A stretch of DNA of 64,000 nucleotides, from assembly GCA_020186115.1 (NCBI GenBank), contig WSYJ01000184.1, positions 186,001 through 250,000 on the forward strand, written 5' to 3'. The notes beneath the pieces are model-generated. The model saw only the letters and a list, made by a program, of their open reading frames with translations. It was not told the origin of the DNA and did no database searches. This DNA is from Histomonas meleagridis (Eukaryota > Parabasalia > Tritrichomonadida > Dientamoebidae). Below, one piece after another: positions 41,418 to 50,910 of the stretch (position 1 is the first letter of the stretch; each line of letters starts with the position of its first letter). The position numbers and the translations under genes were made by a program.

Positions 41418-44055
41418 ATGGATTTTCTCTTATCTCTAAAAAATATCATATTTGAATTAAAAGAAGATAATGTTACTTTAACAGTTCAAAAAGTCTTGGA
41501 ATGTTTTGACCAAAATTATTCATATTCCTTTTGTTTAATAACTTGTAAAATTTTATTTTCTTTTTATTGCTCCCATGGCTATAATATAAATTTATTATTA
41601 CAATTTTTAAGTACGCTTCATAAAAAATTTTATAAGAAATTTAATATAAATGTTAACAAAATTTTTGTAACAACTTTAAATCATTTTTACATCAAAAATG
41701 GTGCTAATTTTGTTTATGAACAAATGGATGAACGAAAAATGATTTCTTATAAATTTCTTAAAAGAAAACGTTCGATATATTTTATGCATTATAATAATAT
41801 ATTGTTTTATCCAACATATATACCTGACGAATTTGTTAGTTCATGGGAAATAGAGAATACATTTCGTTATGAAGCTAAAATAAATTATGAAGAACTATCT
41901 AAGAATGATTTTGAACTTCATAAGAAATTAATGAAAGAAGGAGTTAATCCAAGTGAAATATCGAAAATAATTCGAAATGATGATATAGAAAAACTTCAAG
42001 AAATATCATCACAAGCAAATTTTGATTTTAATCAAACAATTAAACCATCACTTTATGAAAGATGTTCATTTATTAATGAAAGAAATGTTAAATTAATTGA
42101 TTATGCAGCATTTTTTTCTTCAGTTAAATGTTTTAAATATTTGCTTGTAAATGGTGCAAATATCAAATATACAGGTAAATATGCAGTTGCAAGTGGAAAT
42201 GAAGAAATCATTCATTTGTGTGAACAAAATCATTCATCATTTGAAGGTGCATATAAAGCAGCAATTGAATTTCATCGAAATGATATCTTTAAATATATAT
42301 ATGAAAATAAATTAGAAAAAATTGAAAATTTAAAATATCAGCTAAAAAATTTATGGATAGAATGTGTTTTATATAACAACTATGAAATCTTCAAATTTCT
42401 CCTTGAAGAAAACGAAATGACTTTTAATGAAACTTATAATATTATTGCAAACGAAATTGCAGCAGATGGGAATTTATATCTCATTCAATATATATTAAAA
42501 GACAACAATATTCCTATAAATATACTTCTTTTTGCTATAGAATCAGGAAACATAGAATTGTCGAAATATATTCTGATTAATCAAAAAGGATTTTATATTA
42601 ATGCGATTGATTTTTTTGGATTTTAATTGAAGTATTTAGAACTGCGCTTATGTTAGAAACTATTAAAGGTAATGTAGAAATTGTTAAATTACTTCTTAAA
42701 AATGAAGAAATTGATATAAATATGAAAGACAGAATTTATATAAATAATTTGATATTTCAAAATAATATTTGGAAATTATTTAAAATATTTTTAACAGCAC
42801 TTATGAAGGCCTCTCAAAGTGGTTCCACAGAAATAGTTAGATTACTTCTTGAACATAAAGGAATTGATGTTAATGCTAAAGATATTTATTTGCTTTATTT
42901 AAAATTTATTTTAATAATTTTATTTGTTTTATTTAATATTTTTGAACGATTTTTGATAATTATTTAGAGAATTTAATATTTATTTGAGAAATTTGAAACA
43001 GCTATTATTTTTGCAATTAGAAATGGAAACTCACAAATATTTAAAATGCTTCTTAATCAAAAAGGAATTGACATCAAAGTCAAAGATACAAATTATTTTG
43101 GCAATTTTTTGTTTCTAAATAATATTTAATATTAATTTAATTTATTTATGTCATTGTTTTTAAGTGCAACTAGACAAGGCCTTCCAAAAATTATTAAATT
43201 ACTTCTTAAACATGAAGAAATTGATATCAATGAAAAAAATATTTTAAAAGTTTTCATGAACTTTATATCAGCAATTTTATATTTCAAGTGATTATTTGGT
43301 ATTAATCCCGATTTTTTTTGACAGCTCTTATAATAGCATCTTTAAAAGGACACACAAAAGTAGTCAAAGCACTTCTTAAACTAAAAGGAATTGATGTTAA
43401 TGCTAGAGATGATGTTTATTTTTGTTGATTAATAATTATTTTAATTATTTTTTGTTTTTTAATGATTTTTGGAATATATTTATAAAGTTTCAAACTGCTC
43501 TTATGAGAGCAGCTGCAAATGGTTATATTGGAATTGTCAAAATGCTTCTTGAACAAGAAGGAATCGATTTTAATGCGAAAGATAAAATTGATTATGATAA
43601 TTTGATGTTTCAATATAATTTGTGGAGTTAACATTAAATATTTAGGACAACACTTATGAAAGCATCTGTTGGAGGTTATTTAGAAATAGTTAAATTACTT
43701 CTTGAACAGAAAGGAATTGATTTTAATGCTAAAGATGATTTTTTGATTGATATAATATTTATACAATTTATTTAACATTTCAAATAATTTTTCGGAATTT
43801 ATTTATGTGTTTTAGAACAGCGCTTATGGGTGCTGCTGAAAAAGGGAATTTAGAAATCGTCAAATTACTTCTTAAACAGAAAGGAATTGATTTTGATGCG
43901 AAAGATGATTTTTTAGGTTAATTAATTTTGATTATAATTATTTTTCATTTAAAAAAAAATTTTGGAATTTATTCACAGTGTTTTGGTCAGCACTTATTTT
44001 TGCAACTCGTTATAGTCATCCAGAAATTGTTGAACTTCGAAATGAAAAAAGGTAA
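41418..44055 (+). CDS. DUF3447-ankyrin protein with interrupted repeats
   Basis: ATG at 41418 directly follows TCATCTA. The first 400 codons are open: DUF3447 region (YEELSKNDFELHKKLMKEGV, IIRNDDIEKLQEISSQ, SLYERCSFINERNVKLIDYA, EIIHLCEQNHSSFEG) and first ankyrin repeats. About ten more repeats follow to TAA 44055, each separated by an insert: 42621-42637 (17 bases), 42740-42790 (51), 42893-42994 (102), 43097-43147 (51), 43250-43317 (68), 43423-43490 (68, four-codon linker), 43593-43643 (51), 43746-43813 (68) and 43916-43983 (68). The in-frame 51-base inserts at 43097 and 43593 contain stop codons, so they cannot simply be read through. The repeats ATALMRAAANGYIGIVKMLL and others are well kept. 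Function unknown. Confidence 0.68.
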
Positions 44056-44508
44056 ATGTTAAAATATTTCAGAAACACTTTGAAAATTGAATATAAAATA
44101 ACCTCTCTATAAAAGAAAAAGAAAATAGCCAAAGAATGATGCAATAGTTAATTACAGTAATGTAATAAAATAATTTAGTTTACATCCAAATTGTTAATTT
44201 TACATTAACATTTTCGTATAGTGTTGATTCAAAAATTGTAATTTTATATTAAAAACCTTGCAAAGACAAAAAGGTATTTAACAAAACATTTATTCACAAT
44301 GAACAATTGCTTAAAAAAAAAAAAATCAAAATTTTTCTCCGCAGTTTACAAATTTAACCGATTAGAATATTCAATGAAATACCACCACTTTTTCTGTTGA
44401 ATGAGTTCACTTTTCTCTTTATGCTTTCTGTTGTTAAAACCGTGAGCCCAATGAAGCTGTTAAGCTTATAAGGTCAATAACTTCTGTAAAATTTTTAACA
44501 ATGATATC

Positions 44509-45147
44509 TTATGATGTTATATCATTGTAATTATCATCATCATCAAAAATCGGAAATTCCATTGAAATTCTGATCAGTTGTTTACGACAAATTGGACAAG
44601 GGTTTTTTTCTTTCCATATTTCACTTGCACAACTGTAACAACAACATTGATGACCGCAAGGAATAAATATGGCCGAACAATCATTTTCACAACAAACGAC
44701 ACACTTTGATTCAGGGAACACACGTACGGCTGCAGAGATGTGAACATTACAAAGTGGGCAAGTTTCTGATCTGTTTTTTGGAATTTTCTCGGAACATTTT
44801 GCACAAAATATTCTATGTCCACAAGGCACGCATATGTTCGTTGCTTCTTCCTTTTTGCATTTCATACACAAGCCTTTGCTATTACATTGCTTCATTTTCC
44901 CGATTGTTTGCTGAAAATCATCTTCTTTAAAAAATATTTTTTGCGCAAGTGGTAAATCTGGTGGTACTTCTATTTTAGGTAAAGGTTCAATAGTTTTAAA
45001 TGAAATTTGATTGAATAGTATTTCTGGAATTTCTGATCTTTTTAAATTTTCTGCATTCATAACTAAGCGATACCCTCCGGGCACTCTTTGAGAGTGCTGA
45101 CTTCCTGTTGTTTGATTTTGGTTATTTGGGTTTTGTGTCCTTTTCAT
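44509..45147 (-). CDS. Protein with two RING fingers
   Basis: 212 residues from ATG 45147 (the frame also opens at GTG 45171). A disordered polar start and a helix (PPDLPLAQKIFFKEDDFQQT) are followed by two C3HC4 RING fingers in tandem: first CMKC, CVPCGH, CAKC, CPLC; second CVVC, CIPCGH-type IPCGHQCCC, CYSC and CPIC. All zinc ligands are present in both. Tandem IAP-type RINGs suggest an E3 ubiquitin ligase. No ankyrin repeats, unlike the gene at 29142, whose single RING is similar in type. Confidence 0.8.
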   Translation of the reverse strand: MKRTQNPNNQNQTTGSQHSQRVPGGYRLVMNAENLKRSEIPEILFNQISFKTIEPLPKIEVPPDLPLAQKIFFKEDDFQQTIGKMKQCNSKGLCMKCKKEEATNICVPCGHRIFCAKCSEKIPKNRSETCPLCNVHISAAVRVFPESKCVVCCENDCSAIFIPCGHQCCCYSCASEIWKEKNPCPICRKQLIRISMEFPIFDDDDNYNDITS

Positions 45148-46259
45148 TTTGTATAAAAAATGCCGAACCACTTGGAAAGTGATATCAAAAAATGATTTTT
45201 TTATAAAAACTTTAAAAAAAACTTTGTAAAAAATTTAAATAGATATTAAAATTATTGGAAGCAAGTTCTTGGAGGACATAAAAGATGAGATACATCTTGT
45301 TTTTTCAGGAATAAATGCCACATTTGGAGCATCTTTTTCAGCTACCGTCAAAAGCCCTCACCAAAAAATCCTAACGTAAGCGGTTATTGATTCAAATTTT
45401 TCTTCCATTCAGAATATTCATAGAAAAATGTCAGAATATTTATATAACGTTTTTTTATACGTAAAAACCTCCATTTTGAACTTTTTGTTTTTCTGAGATT
45501 TATTATAAAAAAATTGACTCTTCAATCATTTTGCTTCTTTGTCAGAATTGTAGTTGCTTTCAATCATTGACTCAATTTTATGACTTAACTTAAGTTCTAT
45601 TACATTATACCAAATTTTTTTTTTAATATTCCAAAATTTATTCCAATTCCTTACATCAAATTAAAAAGTCATAACTTATATAAACATTATTTATGTAAAG
45701 TTATATCATTTGACAATATTTCTTTAAGAATCTGTAGACTGAGTATATATAAACATTACAAAATTTTATATTTTAACATGTATGAATTATTTTTTTTTAA
45801 AAATTCATGCTTCTCTTTAAGTCAATTATCATCAAATTTGGATCTCTTAAGATATATAGATTTTATAAGTAACATTTTATATTTTGAGTTATTATGGTAA
45901 AAATGCATTTTTTTTCAAAAATCAAAAGATATTTAATTTAAAATAAGTGGAATATGTTCGCCTTGAATCGTACTGCTTTTATCTGTGATAATACCTTATT
46001 AAAAATTTATCAGAGAAAAATCAAATTCGTCAACAAAAAATTGTTTATTTTAGAGTAAAAAAATGTGTTATCAGGAATGTTACTATAAAATTGAATTCTT
46101 TGTTTAAATTTTAATTTACAAATATTTACAAATATTTATTATCATTATTTCGAGTTGTAAACAGAAAATTAAGAAAAAGATTTGAAATCAATTTTGAACA
46201 TATTAATTATTTTGATTTAATTTGGAAAATTATATCACGTAACTAAATCAAATTGGCTT
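45148..46259. other. Gene-poor AT-rich stretch
   Basis: About 1.1 kb. A short reading at 45270-45370 (DEIHLVFSGINATFGASFSA) looks like decayed coding sequence without start or family. Nothing else recognised. Confidence 0.4.
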
Positions 46260-46682
46260 TTACTTCAAAGATGTTGCAGATGAGCTACGAGTTGCACCAA
46301 CACCAGCTTTGCTGTGTTTAACAATCTTCTTGCTCATTGCGAAATCAGCAAGAACATGGCCAATCATTTCTGGTTTGATTTGAACTTCGACAAATTCTTT
46401 GCCGTTATAGATACCGATTATGTTATCAACAAATTCTGGAAGAACAACCATTGATCTTAAGTGTGTTTTGACAACAGGTGGCTTTTCTCCTGGGCCCTTA
46501 ACAGCTTCACGAGCCTTTTTAAGTTTAGTGATAAGGTGAAGATGTTTAACTCCGAAACAACGTGAGATATAACGCCTGCGTGGTGCTGAAAGAAGTTTGA
46601 CAAATTCTGGAAGTTCCATGGCCTTGAGGTCATCGAGTGTTTTACCACGGAATGTATAGTTACGTTGTGCAAATTTGGACAT
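46260..46682 (-). CDS. RPS15: 40S ribosomal protein S15 (uS19)
   Basis: 140 residues, normal length. Landmarks: FRGKTLDDLKAMELPEFVKL, SAPRRRYISR, KLKKAREAVKGPGEKPPVVK, THLRSMVVLPEFVDNIIGIY, NGKEFVEVQIKPEMIGHVLA and the C-terminal KHSKAGVGATRSS. uS19 lies in the head of the small subunit close to the A and P sites. ATG 46682; codon use C-rich like the other ribosomal gene. Head-to-head with the ankyrin gene at 46775. Confidence 0.95.
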   Translation of the reverse strand: MSKFAQRNYTFRGKTLDDLKAMELPEFVKLLSAPRRRYISRCFGVKHLHLITKLKKAREAVKGPGEKPPVVKTHLRSMVVLPEFVDNIIGIYNGKEFVEVQIKPEMIGHVLADFAMSKKIVKHSKAGVGATRSSSATSLK

Positions 46683-46774
46683 TCTCCAAAAATGGTATGA
46701 CCACAGACAAACCGATAAAACCGAAATTTGATAAACGGTCTTATTAAACGGTCACCAACTAACGTTTTTTCCTG
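46683..46774. promoter_or_regulatory. Divergent promoter of RPS15 and ankyrin gene
   Basis: 92 bases between two ATGs. Contains two AAACGGTC boxes (about 46732 and 46746), an AACCG repeat pair (GACAAACCGATAAAACCGAA at about 46708 onward) and TCATACC (initiator-like, minus strand) near the RPS15 start. Resembles the AACGG boxes at other housekeeping genes in the window. Confidence 0.5.
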
Positions 46775-48073
46775 ATGTCTTCCATCGAAAAGAAAGCTTT
46801 TAAGTTATGCTGCCAAGGGAATGAAGAATTATTTAATCCAATTGTACCATCACAAGTTCCAATAAATTGTCAAATACAAAATGTTTATATCTTTTTTACT
46901 GATTGAAATTAACCACATAAATCTTGAATATCCATCATTTTTACATGCTGCAACTATGCACCAAAAAGCAAAAATGGTTCAACTTCTAATTGATCTCGGA
47001 ATTAACTTAAATTTACGTGACATTAATATTTTTCATTTCGAAATGATCCATAAAAATTTTTGGTGTTTTTTATATTTTTTTCAAACAGCTGCTTGTTTAG
47101 CATGTATAAATGGGTTTAAACAAATTCTTAAAATTCTTATTGATGCAGGAGCTGATATTTTTCTTAATGATTACAATGGAATTTAAATCATTTTTATTTT
47201 GCGCCAATTCATTTAGCAGCATTACATAATCAAAGACCATGTTTAGAACTTCTAATACAAAACGGGGCTAATCCAACAGCACATAATATTTATTTATAAT
47301 ATATTTTGTTTCTTTTCTTTTTTAATGTGTTTTCTTTTAATTTTTCTTGTATCATTTTTAATATTTCGTGAACCAATTCATTGTGCAGCACGAATGGGTA
47401 ATAATCAAATCATTGATTATTTAGTTTCACTTGGTGCTAATATTAATGCACAAACAATGGATGGTAGAACACCTTTGTTTGAAGCATGTTGTGCAACTGA
47501 TGAAGAGTCAAAACAAGTCGGACGTATTTCTACTGTTTCGATTCTACTTAAATATGGTGCAAATCCTTTAATTAGTGATTTATCTGGAAATTTTTCAAAT
47601 TATTTAGAACACCACTTCATTGGGCATGCTATTATGGACATGAAAAAGTTATACATAAATTATTACGTAAGATGAATGATAATATTTCAGATATAGTAGA
47701 TATTAATTTGAATTTTTGGATGTTTATTTAATAATTTCGAAGTTTTTTTTAATGTTTATGGTGTGACTCCTTTTCATCTTGCTTGCTTTTCAGGTAATAT
47801 TAATATTTGTCAATTATTACTTGAAAAAGGGGCAAATGTAAATGCACAAGATAAATATATGATTTGTTTATGTCTTAAAGAACACCAATGCATTATGCTG
47901 CTCGTGCTATTGCAAAAGATGTTATTAAGTTGTTACTTGATAATCATGCAAATCCAGATGTGATAGATGACGCAGGTGAAACACCTATGTCACTTAATGA
48001 AGGAATGACCGAAATACAAGAAATTATTCAAAGACATTCTGAACAAAATCGGAAAAAACTTGACTCAAGGTGA
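46775..48073 (+). CDS. Ankyrin-repeat protein with interrupted repeats
   Basis: ATG 46775 opens MSSIEKKAFKLCCQGNEELF and runs to a stop in the first interruption (about 46879-46918). Seven or so ankyrin repeats follow in several frames: SFLHAATMHQKAKMVQLLID, ACLACINGFKQILKILIDAG, PIHLAALHNQRPCLELLIQN, PIHCAARMGNNQIIDYLVSL, TPLFEACCATDEESK, TPFHLACFSGNINICQLLLE and HYAARAIAKDVIKLLLDNHA; the end is EIIQRHSEQNRKKLDSR. Inserts: 47031-47081 (51 bases), 47181-47197, 47589-47605 and 47862-47878 (17 each), 47297-47366 (70), and one of unclear ends at about 47700-47761. One linker (NAQTMDGRTPLFEACC) is uninterrupted. No DUF3447 region, so the inserts are not restricted to one family. Confidence 0.62.
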
Positions 48074-48419
48074 TAATAGAAATTTATAAAAATAAATGTG
48101 TTTTTATTTTTTTATTTATTTAAAAACATAAAAAATATTGTAGATTTTTATGAAATTTAAAGATATAATATTCATCTTTTAATGTTTATATGAAAGTTTT
48201 ACAAAAGTACTCATTAAGCATGAAAGAAAACCAAGATTGAACTATTTTGTTGTTATTTCTTGAAGATGCAGTATATTAATTAATTTAATCATTTCCCAAT
48301 CATTAATTTGAAACATGAAATTAATAAAATTGATTCTAAATTAAACAGACAAATATCTTTAATATTAAAGAAGTAATAATAATTTAGATATTTTTATGTA
48401 ACTTTTTGATGCATACATT

Positions 48420-48640
48420 TTCTTTATTAATAAATGAGTATCTGACAGAAAGTGATTTGATTTTTTAGTCAAAACAAAATTTTGTTGTGATGATGTTTCT
48501 TAAAATTTTTCTATTTCATCATTTCGAATTATTTTTAATATTTCATTTGGATTAACTACATCTTTAACATGTTTCTTATGAAGTTCCCAATCATTCTGAT
48601 AGCTCTAAATAATTTTTATAAAAAATTTCATCAATTAAGC
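48420..48640 (-). pseudogene. DUF3447 gene relic
   Basis: Minus strand reads NDWELHKKHVKDVVNPNEIL then KIIRNDEIEKF, a stop, and ETSSQQNF, all diagnostic of the DUF3447 region, with a stop and substitutions. Short, without start or ankyrin part. A dead fragment. Confidence 0.75.
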
Positions 48641-48908
48641 CTTTTAATGAAATTTTTTGTTTTCTTTTACTACTTTATAGTGAATAAATAGTTTATTAAT
48701 ATGTATATAACCTTTGTCAAATAATGTTCGGCAACCGGTAAAACAATTCAAAATTCACATAAAAGTGACGAAATCGTGGGAAAATAATAAAAACTTGATT
48801 CCAGTATTGATTTAGGCATACACCATTAAGTTGTTTGCATGCAATACACCTGTAATATGCTGAATCATACAAATTAATGATAGTTTCTTGTGGAATTCAC
48901 TCCCATTC

Positions 48909-49135
48909 TTATTTAATTGCTAAGTATAATTCATCTTTGTTTCGAAAACTCCTACCTCGAAGTTTTTCTTTGATTTTTGCCCATAATTGCTTTATGGGTG
49001 ATAAATCTGGCGAAAAAGATGGCCACTTAACAATTCTTCCATGCAAAATTTGTTCAAGAATTTCATGACATGGCTGATGAGAACCTGCTCCATCCTGTTG
49101 CCAAATAAAATTGGGAATTTTTTGTCCAATCAAAT
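48909..49135 (-). pseudogene. Tc1/mariner-like transposase relic
   Basis: About 74 codons of the C-terminal half of a DDE transposase: IWQQDGAGSH (second catalytic Asp), then KWPSFSPDLSPIKQLWAKI, matching the family's WPpxSPDLNPIEnLWxxxK. The residue 34 positions after the Asp, where D34E elements carry the catalytic Glu, is Lys, so it would be inactive. Upstream on its strand (to about 49340) weaker homology lies in other frames. Confidence 0.75.
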
Positions 49136-49440
49136 CTATACTTCTAAAATCACCCTATTTTGTAGTTCTTCAGTTTGTTTAATCTTTGGTCCAATTTTGG
49201 GAAACAATTCGTGAGCATATATACAATGGTAGAAAACTTGGTATGTATGCTGTAAAAAAAATTCAAAAAAAAATTCGAAAATGTAAAGATTTAATTGTTG
49301 CATATGAACATAAAAATTAAGGAATCTCAAATGCAATAAATAAATTAAATTATTGTAATTATGTCAAAATTGATTTAACTTGCATCCATATAATTTTTGA
49401 TAGATTAATTAATTCTTCATATGAATCTGAATTCGGAAAT

Positions 49441-49447
49441 ATAATTT
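49441..49447 (+). repeat. Target-site duplication, left
   Basis: ATAATTT immediately before the left terminal repeat; same sequence at 50525-50531 after the right one. Seven-base duplication typical of a cut-and-paste insertion. Confidence 0.85.
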
Positions 49448-49624
49448 AGGGTTAATTCAGATGTCCCCAGGGGACAGTCCCCGGTGACATGTCCCCGGGT
49501 GTTCAATTTTTTAACAGTCATTGTGAAAATTTATGGATTTCAGCAGTGGATTTTTTTTCGAAGTTGGAGAAAACCGAATAAATTGAGTTTATCGGTAATA
49601 CAAGAAGTTAAAAAGACGATTAAA
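49448..49624 (+). repeat. Left terminal inverted repeat
   Basis: 177 bases; outermost 60 are unusually G+C-rich for this DNA, with the perfect palindrome TGTCCCCAGGGGACA (49462-49476) and further GTCCCCGG and GTCCCCGGG blocks. Matches 50348-50524 reversed with one mismatch. Confidence 0.92.
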
Positions 49625-49799
49625 TTGCTTTTAAAAAAAACGCACTGATACCCTACCCATGAGGTTGAACAAAAGACAATTCTAATGTTTTATTTATTGA
49701 AAAATCGTCTAAAAATGTTTATTAGCACCACACAATGGTCACTGCCTCTAATTGTGAATGCGTTTGATTCTGTGAATGTGAGCGTTGGCATCAGGAGTC

Positions 49800-50165
49800 A
49801 TCCTTCAATTGTCGTTCCTTTGGATGCTTTCAAATCTCCAAATGTCTCGCTTTGATATGTTACCAACGTCTAATAAATGATATTGGTACTTTAGAAAAGG
49901 CACTGTTGGCGATGTTTCGTCCCAAAAATAATGCAATACTTGGAATTGTAAGGTTTTAAATGATGAACATGAATAAAATGCACAATCCACATATATTTTC
50001 ACTCTTTCTCCAAAAGAAAATGTCTCCAATGCGAACATGATTCAAATGCATAATTCCCAATCGATGTGACCGCACTCGGGATTGTGATATTTATCAATGA
50101 AGTACATGAAGCAAATACGTGTTTCCCAATTGCTTCAACGCTTTCTCCAACGCGATTCATTCTGA
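49800..50165 (-). pseudogene. BspA-like LRR fragment inside the mobile element
   Basis: Minus strand reads IGKHVFASCTSLINITIPSA, then VTSIGNYAFESCSHW, shifts frame, and goes on ALETFSFGERVKIYVDCAFY, SCSSFKTLQF. These are BspA-type repeats. No start or end; frameshifted. Likely captured host sequence. Confidence 0.8.
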
Positions 50166-50347
50166 AACAAAAAAGTCATTTTTTGCCAAATGTTTTGGGA
50201 AAAAATTTGATGCAAAATTATTATACGATCAATACCTGTTGATACCATGGAAATTTTTATATATCCAAATTACATTTGAATGTAATAACATTGAATTAAA
50301 AACGACGACATTGAATTGAAACACACAATATACATTTTTGACATGAG

Positions 50348-50524
50348 TTTAATCGTCTTTTTAACTTTTTGTATTACCGATAAACTCAATTTATTCGGTT
50401 TTCTCCAACTTCGAAAAAAAATCCACTGCTGAAATCCATAAATTTTCACAATGACTGTTAAAAAATTGAACACCCGGGGACATGTCACCGGGGACTGTCC
50501 CCTGGGGACATCTGAATTAACCCT
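50348..50524 (-). repeat. Right terminal inverted repeat
   Basis: Reverse complement of 49448-49624 with one mismatch; ends ...GAATTAACCCT followed by the duplication ATAATTT. Confidence 0.92.
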
Positions 50525-50741
50525 ATAATTTATGGAGATGAAATATCAGATATTTATTTTTCAATAATTTAAATGAAACACCTCCTGAAATAAATATTAT
50601 CGAAGATAATAAAAAAGAAATGTCGTACTAGAATCCGACAATGAAAAAATTGAAATATTGATCTGATGTTGCTTAATGTTCAGAACCAGCAAGAGACCTT
50701 ATCAAAGAGTTCTTTATTTATGAACAAAAATTGAAAAAACA

Positions 50742-50910
50742 ATAGACCCGATGGCAAGAGATGTACTAATGACCTGGCGCACAACCAACAGTACAATCTG
50801 AATGTTGGTCAGCACTTTTGTAGGAGAAGATTATCTCATTGTAGTAATTGCCATAAAAAAGATCATTATGCTCCAGCATGTCCATTTAAATTCAGAAATT
50901 ATAGCTTTTT
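50742..50910 (+). pseudogene. CCHC zinc-knuckle end of a lost protein (possibly transposase)
   Basis: The plus strand reads KRCTNDLAHNQQYN...GQHFCRRRLSHCSNCHKKDH, completing a zinc knuckle CSNCHKKDHYAPAC (C-x2-C-x4-H-x4-C) and stopping after FRNYSFF. Upstream the frame is broken. A zinc knuckle at the extreme C-terminus preceded by Cys/His residues is common in MULE-type transposases, but the core is lost and the assignment is weak. Confidence 0.45.

Larger units (their letters stand above)
49448..50524. mobile_element. 1,077-bp DNA element with 177-bp terminal inverted repeats and captured BspA fragment
   Basis: Bounded by inverted repeats 49448-49624 and 50348-50524, which differ at one position (G/A in ACAAGAAGTT versus ACAAAAAGTT), and flanked by the 7-bp duplication ATAATTT. 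Ends read AGGGTTAATTCAG...CTGAATTAACCCT. It encodes no transposase; the interior carries a broken BspA-like LRR fragment. The near-perfect ends and target duplication mean a recent insertion, into a coding-like frame that reads across the empty site (SSYESEFGNI then IYGDEISDIY). It is non-autonomous; with such long terminal repeats it resembles Mutator-like or Pack-type elements, but the 7-bp duplication is short for MULEs (9-11). Confidence 0.85.
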
